A stretch of 64,000 nt of DNA, from the NCBI RefSeq assembly GCF_014198245.1, contig NZ_JACIHE010000030.1, forward strand, positions 1 through 64,000, read 5' to 3'. The position numbers and the translations under genes were made by a program. Below the pieces are notes generated by a model, which did not search any database, was not told the DNA's origin, and saw only the letters and a list, made by a program, of their open reading frames with translations. Numbering within the stretch: position 1 is the first letter of the stretch; each line of letters opens with the position of its first letter. This stretch comes from Bradyrhizobium sp. cir1 (GTDB lineage Bacteria > Pseudomonadota > Alphaproteobacteria > Rhizobiales > Xanthobacteraceae). Below are positions 28,799 through 39,147 of this stretch, in pieces.

Positions 28799-30084
28799 CT
28801 CCACTTTGCTCCAATCAGGCGATAAGAAGATGTGAAATTGACTGGTTACATATTTCTTGTTGCTCTCGTCCTTCGTCTCGCCAAGGTTGGAGGGCAAGGA
28901 CGCGCACGCTCTCCGATGCCGTGGGGAGGCGAGAGCAGCGATCAGCCCTCAGATCCTCGGACATGAGTAGCGTTGTGCGTGTCAGTGCGGCTAGCTCGTC
29001 GAGGAGTTAATTGTCGAGGCCGCGCGCGACATTGACGGTCGTCACCCTCATGTGTCTCTCCATTAGACAGAACGTGCGCTCACTGGTTCTTCCTCGCCCA
29101 ACTCGTTGGCGGACAAACGTTTGAAGGGGAGTAAGTCGCGCGTTGTGAGCGTCTGAACGCATTCGCCCCTCTCTTCAATGGTGCCGCTTCCTAATAGCAA
29201 CGCCCGTGCCAACGGCGTTAAGCTCACCAACCTTGTGATTTGCTTTCAAAGCACCGTTTTCGTGCCGCAAGCGGCGGTTTGGTGTTTCTAATCCGACAGA
29301 CCCGTACCGTTGTCATCGACCAGACAAGAACCGGTGGACGGTCGTGCGTGAAAGCCATAGCGCCCGACGATGCTGGCGAAGCCGAGTCGAATGTGGGCAT
29401 GCTGTGATGAAAGAGGGCCTCGTTGCCCTTGTTTCGACCCTCAAACGCCTGTTGGAATGACTTGGGCGGGCTAGTGGTGACGGGGCTCGGAGAAAGTGTA
29501 CCGGTCGGAGAGTTGTCGCGTGTTTGGTGGGAGCGCCCTGCGTAGGCGATCTCTTGACGTCTAGAGATCGTACGGCGTCCCTCGAGAGAAAAAGAAAATC
29601 CGAGACCGAGGAAGAGGCAATCATATCGTTTTCCGGCGACGCGCTGTTGCCATTCGACTTAGCCCTGGGGGACGTTCAGGGCAGCAAGTGTTTGTATCGA
29701 TATCTCCGGTCGCTGAGGACAGCTGTACCTCTATCGCCTTTGACTGCACCAGAAAATTTGCGTTCGTGACCGCTGGTGAAGAACGCGGGAGGACTCCCGG
29801 CCTCAGGCCTTGGTCAAATCTCTGATCTCGGCCAGCTCCTACAATAGCAATCTCGGTAGATGCAATTCCCCTTCCCGCCCTGCTTACAAGGGCCAGGAAG
29901 TCAGATCGGCATCTACTCTCAAGCCAGCTTTGCTGACCAATGGACAAGTCTAGCGTGCCGACGCTCCCCAACGCTTCGATTACGATCAAAAGAGCGCCAG
30001 AAGCTCATAGTGTCGACTTCATGAGCGCCCGCAATTGTGCTCGGGAGAGATCCGCGGAGGCGTACGAATCCGAAGGCGGAGTAA
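28799..30084. other. Gap between two CoA-ligase-type genes, with small decayed frames
   Basis: About 1.3 kb. On the minus strand 28860-29052 reads MRVTTVNVARGLDN, stop, LLDELAALTRTTLLMSEDLR, a small protein with an in-frame stop that I cannot name. The rest (29100-30084) has overlapping short frames only. Confidence 0.35.
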
Positions 30085-30235
30085 GAACTAACCTGAACTC
30101 GCACTTTTGCATTCTGAGTTGGTCGTCCTTAGGACTATGATGCTTAACGACAGGCCGCCAACCCTCGCGTTGACTGCGACTGAAATCGGCGTCGATCACC
30201 TCGCCAATGGTAAACCAAAAAGGCAAGATGCAAAA
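30085..30235 (+). mobile_element. IS4-family remnant
   Basis: This segment aligns with 15535-15690 of the IS4 element: shared blocks include TTTTGCATTCTGAGTT against TTTTGCATCCTGAGTT, CGCCAACCCTCG, and GACTGCGACTGAAATCGGCG against GACTGCGGCTGAAATCGGCG, then AAACCAAAA. It is a degenerate internal fragment of a second copy. Confidence 0.75.
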
Positions 30236-30296
30236 TGCTCTAGCTCTCTCTGACTTGCTTCGCGCGCAAGCAAGAATTGGAACCGGAAAAAAGGCT

Positions 30297-31949
30297 TCAG
30301 CGCCAGCGCTTCTGCTCAGTATCGTAGGCGCCGGCAAATGGATCAGCCACTGCCATCAACTCGCGTTTGAGCACCTTGTTGCTTGCAGTGGTTCTGGGGA
30401 GTGCCGCGATAAAGGCGATGTATCGCGGCACTTTGAACACGGCAAGACGAGCACGAGCATGTTCAAGAATGCGCTCGACGGGGATATCACCTGGTGTGAA
30501 GCCTTCTTCCAGCTCCAGGTAGACCTTAACTTCCTCTCCGCGCTTGGCGTCGGGAACGGGCACAGCGGCCACATCTGCGATCTCAGGAATCTCGCGGATG
30601 ATGTCCTCGACCTCGCGAGCAGCAATATTCTCGCTTGAGCGTCGGATCATATCTTTGATGCGTCCCACAAGCCAATAGAAGCCTAGCTCGTTGCGCCGCA
30701 GTAAGTCCCCTGTCTTGAACCATTCTCCTTCGAACGAGGTCGCATTCGCCTCTGGCCTATTCCAATAGCCCTTAAAGATTCCACGACCGCTCACCCACAG
30801 CTCGCCGACTTCGCCGACCGACGCGGGTGTGCCGTCATCATTCATCAGCCGCAGCTTCCGAAATGGGGCTCGAATGCCAACCGATCCGGAGTTGGCTAAC
30901 TCGTCAAGGTCGTTCGGCATCTGTGTCCCAAACCCGATTTCCGTCATGCCGTAAGCATCCTGGGTCCGCACTCGAAACCGTTTCCGGAATTTGTTCACCG
31001 TCTCAGGACTCCAGCCCCAATTCAGGGTCTGCTTCAGGCATGTTGCCCCGTCGTCGCCCGCAGCTTCGGCCCTGCGCGCTACAAGCTCGGGAAACACGCA
31101 CCAATCGATGCAATGCTCTTTGACCCAGCCGAGGAAGCGCGTCGAACTGAGTGACGGAGCTAGGTAGAATGTGCCGCCCTGTCGATAGGACTTCAGAAGA
31201 TATCCTTGCGGATCGCCGTAGAAAAACGGCAGAACAGACAGATACCTCTGGTACGCTCGGCCGTCCCCGCACGCCCCCTGATACGAACTCACTCCCCAAT
31301 AGTCATGTGTCAACATGCAACCCTTCGGAAAACCGCTTGTGCCCGAGGTATACTGAATGTTCAACAGGTCGTCGGGGAGGATATCCACCTGGACTGAAGA
31401 GTCGTCGACTCCCTTGAGCAGCTTATCCAGGGCAATGGCTCCCGGCGAAGGCTGGCCAACGAGGATTACTCGGTCTTTGGCGAGGTCTCGCGGCCAAGGT
31501 TCGAGTCTCAGGAACACCGGCCATGCGGACTCGTCGATGACGGCGAACTCGGCCTGCGTATCGCTGAGAACATATTCGATCTCCCTCGGGGTGTAGCGCA
31601 TGTTGATCGGGACCATCACCGCACCGAGCTTGGCAATCGCAAACCAGAGGATGGGGAAATCGATGCGATTGGGTAACATCACTCCAATGCGATCGCGCTT
31701 TCGTACGCCCAATGCGTGCAACGCATGGGCGTATTTATTCGACAATCCGTTCATCTCGGAGTAGGTCGCGCGCTCGCCGCGCTCAAAGACCTCTATCGCG
31801 GTCCTCGAGCCGTGCATTGTCGCCCGCATCGAAACCAGTTGTCCGATTGTGATGGTCTCATATTCCGATTCCAAGGTAGCGATCTTGTGCAATCGATCTG
31901 CGATGCGCTCAAGCAAGATATCTTGTGATAAGCCTTTTGTGTCCGTCAT
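30297..31949 (-). CDS. AMP-forming acyl-CoA synthetase (ANL superfamily)
   Basis: Activates a carboxylic acid with ATP to the adenylate and transfers it to CoA. The 550-residue product shows the P-loop-like A3 motif YTSGTSGFPKGCML, the A5 motif DAYGMTEIGFG, GEWFKTGDLLRR (A7), GRIKDMIRRSSENIAAREVE (A8), and the adenylation lysine near the C-terminus in TTASNKVLKREL. The order and length are normal. The motif set resembles the crotonobetaine/carnitine-type and long-chain ligases. Possible partner of the acyl-CoA dehydrogenase and BKACE genes; the acid is unknown. Confidence 0.9.
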   Translation of the reverse strand: MTDTKGLSQDILLERIADRLHKIATLESEYETITIGQLVSMRATMHGSRTAIEVFERGERATYSEMNGLSNKYAHALHALGVRKRDRIGVMLPNRIDFPILWFAIAKLGAVMVPINMRYTPREIEYVLSDTQAEFAVIDESAWPVFLRLEPWPRDLAKDRVILVGQPSPGAIALDKLLKGVDDSSVQVDILPDDLLNIQYTSGTSGFPKGCMLTHDYWGVSSYQGACGDGRAYQRYLSVLPFFYGDPQGYLLKSYRQGGTFYLAPSLSSTRFLGWVKEHCIDWCVFPELVARRAEAAGDDGATCLKQTLNWGWSPETVNKFRKRFRVRTQDAYGMTEIGFGTQMPNDLDELANSGSVGIRAPFRKLRLMNDDGTPASVGEVGELWVSGRGIFKGYWNRPEANATSFEGEWFKTGDLLRRNELGFYWLVGRIKDMIRRSSENIAAREVEDIIREIPEIADVAAVPVPDAKRGEEVKVYLELEEGFTPGDIPVERILEHARARLAVFKVPRYIAFIAALPRTTASNKVLKRELMAVADPFAGAYDTEQKRWR

Positions 31950-33620
31950 TGGAAGCCAGGTTTTTGAAGATCAAAGACAAGCTGAAAGCAGGCGAAGCCC
32001 TTTCATCGCATAGCCTGCCGAGCTTGCCGATCACCAGAACGAGCGTACCGCGTAGCGGATGCCCCGGCACTCGGCACGCCGAGAGATTGAGGCGTCCTGA
32101 AAGGAGCTCGGCGGCTTGCATTCTTTGGTAAAGAAGTCCGTCCTTTGATGAACGTGCAACGGATCAATTGCCCTCGCTATTTTTTCACTTGCCTTCTCCT
32201 GATGACTTGCTCCTGATGAGCTGTGTCGCACAGCCATAAGTGGGACCGTAGATCATTAACGAGGATAGAGGTACTACCTGTTTTGGATTAGGAGCGTCGT
32301 ATTTGACTACTGAATAGGAAGTGTTGGAAGGTGTCAGCATTCTAAGGCAGGTAGCGCGTTACAGCGGCGGCGGATCGGGGTGAACCTTGCGCCACATAAT
32401 ACGTCTACCAAAATGCTGCGTGTAAGGATGTAAGTATATGTGTGCCAGTCGGGCGTTGCATCTTACTCGGTTCGCGCGCGTGAGAGGGCCGGGAGGCAGG
32501 TAGACGTCCAACTAATCGCAGCCGAATCTTGCGTCGCCGCGAGAATGACTGCCACCGACAGCGAGCGCGAGAGCACAACACGTTGCGCTTCACTCGAGAC
32601 GCGCGGGATAGTTGCTCGAGCGCTACTCCTCCGGCTGATCAGGCGTAACCGCGTTTGTCCAGCTCCTCGGTATCCCTCGCCTACCGCGCGATATGGGCCG
32701 ATGTAAGCCGATCGGTCGAGACGGAACGGTAACAAATGCTATGCTTGATGTCGGGCAGCAAGCCTATTGTTGCGTCGAGCTGGTCGCTGGGAAACGTCGG
32801 AGCGGGATCGACGGGCAAGGAAGGACTGGATCAAGGTGAGCAGCTTCAGGTTAACGCGCCGGAATGACGTTACCGTTGGCTGCTCACGGTGCTGCGGCGC
32901 CAGATTGTGCAGAAGTAGCGGGCGAGGTGCAGAGCTTGGTGCCAATCCGAATTGCTGCCGAGAGAGGCGGCGCAACTGCGCGCGCATTGTTCGGCACAGG
33001 ACCCCCTGCCTGCAGCCCCTGTGGTAAACTGAGATCGAGCTGAGTGAAATGCGCATCTGAATCGAGCCGGGCGTGGATTGGCGACGCGCTGACGGTGCAC
33101 TCGACGCTTCTTGCTGCTGGCGGACGTTGCCGGTTCGAAAGTCGGTGCGCTGTCGGTCCTGGAGCGAAGCACTTACCATAAACCATTCAACAGGGCCGTC
33201 GTTGCGTTCCTCCGCGCATCGACAGAATGAAACGTCTGGCATAGACCGGCAGCGGCATGATGCTGATACGTGCGGTGCCGGCTGGCGTTTCACCAAGCTG
33301 TCGATCCGTAACGATCTGGCCTATCTCTGCGGCACAACGTGCGACGATGCTGACCGGCTTCGACTATAGACGCGTGCCTCGCATCGTCCTACGGGGCCCC
33401 ACGTGCGGCGCGCGACTGAATCGTGCCCTAGCGATACTGCGGATCTTGCTGCCGGCGCGTACTTCGTGTGCCTGCCGCAACTGTACCGATGATGTGTTCG
33501 AAGATGCTGCCGCGCCTGATTGACAGCGGCATGGCCCGACGACACTCGTAAGCCACGCTGTTGACTCGAACGTCGCTAGCAACTGCCGCTGTACTGCGCG
33601 GGCAAATTCTAGCGCAAACT
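31950..33620. other. Large gap without a supported gene
   Basis: About 1.7 kb. Several 60-185-codon frames exist (for example 32739-33296 minus) but overlap others on the opposite strand and have arginine/serine-rich shadow composition. A GGATCAATTGC string at 32161-32170 resembles the start of the 27-bp element described elsewhere but lacks its second half. A 14-bp string ACCTGTTTTGGATT at 32276-32289 recurs exactly at 36049-36062. Confidence 0.3.
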
Positions 33621-33644
33621 ACCTACTTCGGTAGGTTCATTTTT
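33621..33644 (+). terminator. UUCG-tetraloop hairpin followed by T-rich run
   Basis: ACCTAC-TTCG-GTAGGT forms a perfect 6-bp stem with the very stable UUCG loop (33621-33636), followed by TCATTTTT. It lies about 145 bp before the EctB-like ATG. It could end a transcript arriving from upstream or act as an attenuator for the aminotransferase gene. Confidence 0.45.
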
Positions 33645-33788
33645 CCGCGGTGTCAGATAACCAATGGAGCCGGCTTGGAGCGATCAGGCAAGCCAGCCCC
33701 GCGTGGGTCCGGGGTGTCGACAGCTTCCAATCGTGCAATTCGGGAAAGCGCTTTTGTTGAGAAACAACGTGACTTCTGAGGAGACAAC

Positions 33789-35108
33789 ATGTCCCGGGAC
33801 GCTATCAACTCACGCACGATGGAGGCTCTCGACGTACTTGAATCAAACGTCCGCTCCTACTCACGTTCATTTCCAGCGATTTTCAACCGAGCGCGCGGCT
33901 CGATTATGTTGACGGAAAATGGGAGGAAAGTCATTGACTTCTTGTCGGGTGCCGGAGCGCTAAACTACGGGCACAACAATCACGCGATTAAAGCTGCTAT
34001 TACTGAATATTTGGCTTCCGATGCCGTGATACATGGGCTTGACATGGCCACGCCTGCCAAGCTCGAATTTATGGAGACGTTCAGGTCTGTCATACTTCAA
34101 GAGCGAAGTATGCAGTACAAATTCCAATTCACTGGACCAACCGGAGCGAATGCCATCGAAGCAGCGCTAAAGCTCTCACGAAAAATTACGGGACGTCAAA
34201 ACATTGTCTCGTTTACTAACGGGTATCACGGGATGAGCTTAGGAGCACTTGCTGGGAGTGGTAATCGGTTTTATCGCGCAGCCAGCGGCGTGTCTTTGTC
34301 CGGCGCAACATTTGTGCCCTATGATGGGTATCTTGGACCAACTCTTGATACGGCCGACTATCTTCGAAAGGTGCTGATGGACGAAAGCAGTGGCATCGAT
34401 CGTCCTGCTGCCATTCTCGTTGAAACAGTGCAGGGCGAAGGTGGCATAAACGTCGCAGGCAGAAAATGGTTGCGATCAATTCAAGCAATCGCAAAAGATG
34501 TTGATGCTCTTTTCGTGGTCGATGACATACAGATGGGCTGCGGCCGCACAGGTGAGTTCTTTAGCTTCGAGTTCGCCGGTTTGTCGCCGGACATTATTGT
34601 GTTGTCGAAGTCGCTAAGCGGGTACGGTCTTCCGTTAGCAATGCTGCTGATCAAAGACGGGTTTGATGCATGGCGGCCAGGGGAACACATTGGGACGTTC
34701 AGAGGAAACAACCTTGCGCTGGTCGCCGGAACCGCAGCTATAAACCTTTATTGGCGCAGCGGATCGTTCTCAGACGAAATTCGGCGCATGGGAGAATTGG
34801 TCCGGGGCCGGCTCGAGACCATTGCATCCAAGCATGAGAACCGCTTTGCGGTTCGGGGGCGCGGAATGGCATTTGGTTTTGATTGCCATCTTGCTGAAAT
34901 CGCTGAAGCAACCGCACGCAAGGCTTTTGATAAGGGATTAATGATTGAGCGATGCGGACCGGCCGATCAGGTCGTAAAAATGTTGCCTGCACTCACCATC
35001 GACACTGACACTTTGAACCGCGGCCTTGACTTATTCGAAGAAGCGTTGGCCGAAGCACTGGCGGAGTGTTCATCTGTTCGAGACCGCAGTCCTGGGGAGG
35101 CGGCCTAA
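33789..35108 (+). CDS. Class III aminotransferase, EctB-like (diaminobutyrate--2-oxoglutarate type)
   Basis: A PLP enzyme of 439 residues. EctB normally converts aspartate semialdehyde plus an amino donor to 2,4-diaminobutyrate. Seen: YGHNNHAIKAAI, FTGPTGANAIEAALKLSRK (PLP phosphate loop), TNGYHGMSLGALAGSG, VETVQGEGGINVAG, VVDDIQMGCGRTGEFFSFE (PLP Asp) and IIVLSKSLSGYGLPLAMLLI with the Schiff-base lysine, then GTFRGNNLALVAG. This is the EctB subgroup pattern. GAGGAGACAAC precedes the ATG. No ectA or ectC is present, so ectoine is unlikely; diaminobutyrate or a related diamino acid may feed another product. Confidence 0.85.
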   Translation: MSRDAINSRTMEALDVLESNVRSYSRSFPAIFNRARGSIMLTENGRKVIDFLSGAGALNYGHNNHAIKAAITEYLASDAVIHGLDMATPAKLEFMETFRSVILQERSMQYKFQFTGPTGANAIEAALKLSRKITGRQNIVSFTNGYHGMSLGALAGSGNRFYRAASGVSLSGATFVPYDGYLGPTLDTADYLRKVLMDESSGIDRPAAILVETVQGEGGINVAGRKWLRSIQAIAKDVDALFVVDDIQMGCGRTGEFFSFEFAGLSPDIIVLSKSLSGYGLPLAMLLIKDGFDAWRPGEHIGTFRGNNLALVAGTAAINLYWRSGSFSDEIRRMGELVRGRLETIASKHENRFAVRGRGMAFGFDCHLAEIAEATARKAFDKGLMIERCGPADQVVKMLPALTIDTDTLNRGLDLFEEALAEALAECSSVRDRSPGEAA

Positions 35109-36031
35109 TTGCTTTGGCGTGCAGAAGTAAGAAACGAGGTTTCGGGCGCTCACGAGAGCAGGCGCGGGTCAACAGGCCACCGGACCGGATCCGTCATCGC
35201 AAAGTTGCGTGCCGGGGTCAGGCAGTTAGCCCTGAAAGCTGGCTCCAGAATTGGACAGGGCGATAAGTGGAGTTTCTGACTGACGGCGGGCAAGATTGAC
35301 CCGCGAATCCGGAGAGACGATGAGCAGACGAACCCGTCGGCACCACGCGCCGGCTCTGTTACTTTAAGAAGGGCCTGATGTTGGCCAAATTGGATCGTTG
35401 CCAGGAACTGGGGCCGGCGTCCACAATAATACGTCGCTCGCCGGTCACCTCGATCGCAATCCGACGTTCGGTTGAATGTGCCGCCATGCTCCGCGACCGG
35501 ACCGCCGGTGACGCCAGCCACAACCGCCCTGACAAATGGGTGCCTCGGGGTTTGTCCGATTCGCTGCGAAATTCCTTCGCCAGCAAAGAACGCGACAGGC
35601 CATATCGCCACGCCGGCAACGTGGTGCGGACAGAGCTTTCCAAAAAATCCGCGCCTTCTCCTCTTCAGGCGTCGCCGGGCCACCTAAAATACCTCAAGTC
35701 GATTCAACGCAATGATCGTATCCTGTCATGCGTAAAGTTCTCAACCATCTCGTTGGCTCGCCGAAATGTCTCTCCTCGGAGACTTACGGCGATGTCGACG
35801 GCCGACTCGGCAAATAAATTTGCGGTAAATCAACCGTGCATTGGAAGCTTCGTTGAAGCCTGAACAGGTCAGCGTGGCGCTTAAGAGCGGTCTTCTCGCC
35901 GGGGAAATCCATCGCAGCGAGATGTGCAATTGGCGACGATGGTCGCGCTACTCTCCCGGAGGGGAAGCGATTAAGTTGCCCTCGTCGTCGAGTCAGAGCA
36001 AACAGATCTCAAGAGTAACATTCCCCACCAG
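35109..36031. other. Spacer between the EctB-like and GNAT-like genes
   Basis: About 920 bp with mutually overlapping frames on both strands (35150-35683 minus and 35378-35863 plus). None is recognisable. No promoter of sigma-54 type seen. Confidence 0.3.
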
Positions 36032-36055
36032 AACAGGTAGTTCATCAAACCTGTT
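36032..36055. promoter_or_regulatory. Inverted repeat upstream of the GNAT-like gene
   Basis: AACAGGT (36032-36038) and ACCTGTT (36049-36055) form a perfect 7-bp dyad with a 10-base spacer, 80 bp before the ATG at 36136. It suits a dimeric regulator site. The right half is part of a 14-bp string repeated at 32276-32289. Confidence 0.35.
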
Positions 36056-36135
36056 TTGGATTCTAACTCAAAGTGTAAAAAGCGTCAGGTGCAGGTCAAT
36101 ACTCACCAGATTATTGCGAGAGGACGAGGTGCCCA

Positions 36136-36867
36136 ATGAAAAGCCTAATTAATCCGTTGCACGTCTCACGCTATCTGCGAACATACGATGAAGATGCGGC
36201 GAAGAAAGGCATTAAGATCTCAATAGGGTTCGATTTTCATAAGTATGTATCAATTACGCGAGCAATTCCAACCAAAGCACGGACATATCCGATGTTCCGG
36301 CCAGATCGCTCGCCGCTCAAATTCGGGGACGGATATTGGATCGTAGGAGTGGACAAAAAAAACGAGGTGGCAGTTGTAGAGGCTGCTCGACTGTACGATC
36401 TTTCGCACAGCTGCTTTGCAGAGCATCTTGAATCGCTAAGGGCGTTTTACGCTGATCCGACCGCCCATGCACATCCTGGAGATCACTGCACATGCACTGC
36501 GCCAAGCGCCAAAGAAATACGAGGGAAAGTAGCCTATCATGGCGATCTTTGGGTACGAAGAGACTTTCGGGGGCGGGGTATGCCCAAGATCATGTCAGGA
36601 GTAGCGAGGGGCGTTTCTTTCGCGATGTGGGCGCCTGAATTCGTATGTGGACTCGTATCAAGCCAGCTCGTGGCCAAGGGGGTTGTCGCGCAATATGGAT
36701 ACGCGCACCAGGAACCCGGCGGATCGATATTGAAGCTCGTAGAGGAGGATATCTTGGACGACGATTGGATTCACTGGCTAACGGGCGAAGAGTTGAGGAG
36801 CCTTGTTAGTGGCAATGACAGAGATGATATGCTGGTACCTCCATTTGCTGGGGAAACCGAAGGGTAG
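36136..36867 (+). CDS. Uncharacterised protein with GNAT-like C-terminal region
   Basis: A 243-residue soluble protein with no signal peptide. Residues about 60-110 form a plausible beta-sheet segment (FGDGYWIVGVDKKNEVAVVE). Around residues 130-155 it reads GKVAYHGDLWVRRDFRGRGM, resembling the acetyl-CoA pyrophosphate loop (R-x-x-G-x-G/A) of GNAT acetyltransferases. There is also a Cys/His-rich stretch HPGDHCTCTAPS near residue 115. I do not recognise a named family. It sits between two aminotransferases and before a KamA-like gene, so N-acylation of an amino acid is a reasonable guess only. Confidence 0.6.
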   Translation: MKSLINPLHVSRYLRTYDEDAAKKGIKISIGFDFHKYVSITRAIPTKARTYPMFRPDRSPLKFGDGYWIVGVDKKNEVAVVEAARLYDLSHSCFAEHLESLRAFYADPTAHAHPGDHCTCTAPSAKEIRGKVAYHGDLWVRRDFRGRGMPKIMSGVARGVSFAMWAPEFVCGLVSSQLVAKGVVAQYGYAHQEPGGSILKLVEEDILDDDWIHWLTGEELRSLVSGNDRDDMLVPPFAGETEG

Positions 36868-37678
36868 GCAAGCGGCGTCGGGTAGGTCATGTTACCACAT
36901 TTTGAGACGCGACGAGGCGTAAGCCTTGGACAGCATCGTCAACCATGTTGCGCGACGGATGTCAGACAAGCGGCGCTTGAGGACGTCAATCTCCGTTCAT
37001 AAGTGCGTCGATTCGATACTTGGCAGGTCGTTGGCGCTAGGCTGAAGCGTTAGCGCGGCGCTAGGCGGATTGGTCGGCGTTCTTCACTTTCGGTGTCTGC
37101 AGCAGCGTTGCGATGGCTGCCTAGGTTCGTCCGCCGCCATCACCGCCAGCTAGAATACCGTTTTTCTCGCAATCGTTGGTGGCCTGGCATCGCGCCGTGT
37201 TCGCAGCCCGCCGCCAAGGCCTGAAAGCGCGCGAACGTCATTGAACCCTGTTTTGCGGCCACTTGGGCGAACGGGACGGAATCGCCGATATCACCAACCT
37301 CTCCCTTCAGAGCGCTGAATCAAGCTGTCGGGCTTCTTCAGCCGCGTTAAGCGATGACGCAATCACATAAGGTCGAACTCGTCTCGCCGGAAGTATCATC
37401 CTGTTAGCGCTCTGAGCTCATGCGACATCCTTGAATACCGAACCGGTCTATCATCGCTCAATTGAACGAGCCAGGTCCCAGCGTGACCTCATGAGGGCTT
37501 TCACGATCGGACCCGGCTCAATTCTGTCAGTCCAGCCCCGGCGGATGTTGCTGGCGACTCGCAATCTCCATAGAGGCTAGACCTGATGATATCGCCGCCG
37601 CGGCAGTGAACGACTGTGGGCTGGCAAACGCGATCAAGTCAGCCGGTGTAGTTGGCTGAGCTGCCTTGTTGCATGAGC
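36868..37678. other. Spacer with probable IS debris
   Basis: About 810 bp downstream of the GNAT-like gene. A plus-strand start MTQSHKVELVSPEVSS near 37355 has the flavour of an IS66 TnpA N-terminus but stops within 20 codons. The remainder has many stops in all frames. No supported gene. Confidence 0.3.
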
Positions 37679-38866
37679 TCAGCTCCACGTGTTTAGAATC
37701 TCAGTTAAGCGCCGCAAGCCCTCGCTCAATTGCGCGAGATCTATACCGTACGAGAGCCGAATGCCGGCGGGGTCGCCAAACACTGTGCCCGAAGCTGCTG
37801 AAACTCTTGCCTTCATCAGTAATGTGTTCGCGACATCATCAGCGTCAATTTCGCGGCCCTTGGCATTAGCCTTACGTCGCAATTCGGTAAGATCCAGATA
37901 AAAGTAGATTCCACCTTCCGCGGGAGGCCTGGGGACCAATGCGAGGTTCGAAAGAATTGACAATCCGAGTGCTCGCGCCGTTGCAACTTGGCGCTCCAAC
38001 TGCATTTGAAAGTAAAGATCTCCCCGTTCTAGATAGTAGAGCAGTGCGTGCTGTGCAATGATATTTACGTTAGTCGTCATAATGCTTTGCAGGGCTTTAA
38101 CTGCGCTAATGACGGTCTTAGGACCAGCGAGATATCCAATTCGCCAACCACTTAGCGCCAACGAACTGGAAAACGAGTTGACGATCAAAGTACGATCGCG
38201 CGCTTGCGGCGCCACAGATACAATTGGTTGGTGAGCATGCGGGGCATAGGTAAAGGCCTTGTAGGATTCATCGAAGATAATCCAGAGATCCCGTTCGATG
38301 GCGAGTTGAGCAATATCGGCAAGGGTGTCACGGTCATATACCGCACCGGTTGGATTATTCGGCGTATTAACAACGATCGCCTTAGTCTTTGATGTAATGG
38401 CCGTCGCGAGATCCGTAAGCTGCGGTACATAGTTATTGTGGCGTGTCTCTAACAAAATCGGCCGACCGCCAGCTAGAGCAACTTGAGTTGGAAAAGTAGT
38501 CCAATGCGGAGCTGGAATCAGCACTTCGTCGCCCGGATTCAAAATACTCATGGCCACGTTGAGGAGCGCGTGTCTGGCGCCATTCGTCACCGCGATCTCG
38601 TCTTCGGACCAGGGTTGAGCTGTTTCGGCGGAAACCTTGCGAGCAAGTGCGTGGCGCAACTTCCTCACCCCAATCGTGCCCGTGTAGCGGTTGAGGTTAT
38701 GGTCTATGGCGGCGATAGCTCCGTCGCGCACGACGGGGCTTAGATCGCTACAGATTTCTTCGACGCTCAAGTCGATTATTTCCTCGCCCGTCGCGCGCAG
38801 CTGATCGGCTTTGCTCACAGCAGGAGCATCCAAGGAGTTAAAGAGGGTTGTCCGTTGCGCTAACAT
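37679..38866 (-). CDS. Class I/II PLP-dependent aminotransferase
   Basis: A 395-residue fold-type I aminotransferase of the aspartate-aminotransferase type. Seen: YTGTIGVRKLRHALARK, TNGARHALLNVAMSILNPGD, PAPHWTTFPTQVALAGG, VVNTPNNPTGAVYDRDTL (substrate/PLP Asn), IIFDESYKAFTYAPH (PLP Asp), NSFSSSLALSGWRIGYLAGP and IRLSYGIDL (substrate Arg). The usual Schiff-base lysine in the S-SK segment reads FSSSLALSG here, i.e. Ser in place of Lys, which is striking. ATG 38866 is chosen because AAAGGAGAG lies five bases upstream. One copy of the 27-bp element lies 280 bp upstream. Confidence 0.85.
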   Translation of the reverse strand: MLAQRTTLFNSLDAPAVSKADQLRATGEEIIDLSVEEICSDLSPVVRDGAIAAIDHNLNRYTGTIGVRKLRHALARKVSAETAQPWSEDEIAVTNGARHALLNVAMSILNPGDEVLIPAPHWTTFPTQVALAGGRPILLETRHNNYVPQLTDLATAITSKTKAIVVNTPNNPTGAVYDRDTLADIAQLAIERDLWIIFDESYKAFTYAPHAHQPIVSVAPQARDRTLIVNSFSSSLALSGWRIGYLAGPKTVISAVKALQSIMTTNVNIIAQHALLYYLERGDLYFQMQLERQVATARALGLSILSNLALVPRPPAEGGIYFYLDLTELRRKANAKGREIDADDVANTLLMKARVSAASGTVFGDPAGIRLSYGIDLAQLSEGLRRLTEILNTWS

Positions 38867-39147
38867 GAGTGCTCTCCTTTCGTTGAAAGTGCTCTCTGCA
38901 GGAGTCGCTGAAAAGTGAGAACAGGGGGTGGACCGCCGTTCTGCCCGCATCGTGGCCAGAGACATCATCGTAGGCCTTCATAGGGAAGCCCCGAGGGGGA
39001 GGCCTGATCGGCGGCGTCTGTAGGCGACGGTTTAGACATCGATCGAAACCGTCGGCGATGACTGCTGTAGCCGAAGCTGATGTTGCATGCCGAGTTCCTC
39101 GTGACTTTTGCATAACTTGTCAGCTGTTGCCACGCATTTCTCATCTG

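Noticed and set aside
32158-32184. Fourth copy of the 27-bp element before the AMP-forming ligase
   Set aside because: Only the first ten bases (GATCAATTGC) match; the TTGGTAGTT half is absent.
32739-33296. 185-codon minus-strand frame in the 32-33.6 kb gap
   Set aside because: Several other long frames overlap it on both strands, no ribosome site or known motif; typical of high-G+C open frames by chance.
33789-36867. Ectoine operon
   Set aside because: Only an EctB-like gene is present; the GNAT-like protein does not resemble EctA and no EctC exists.
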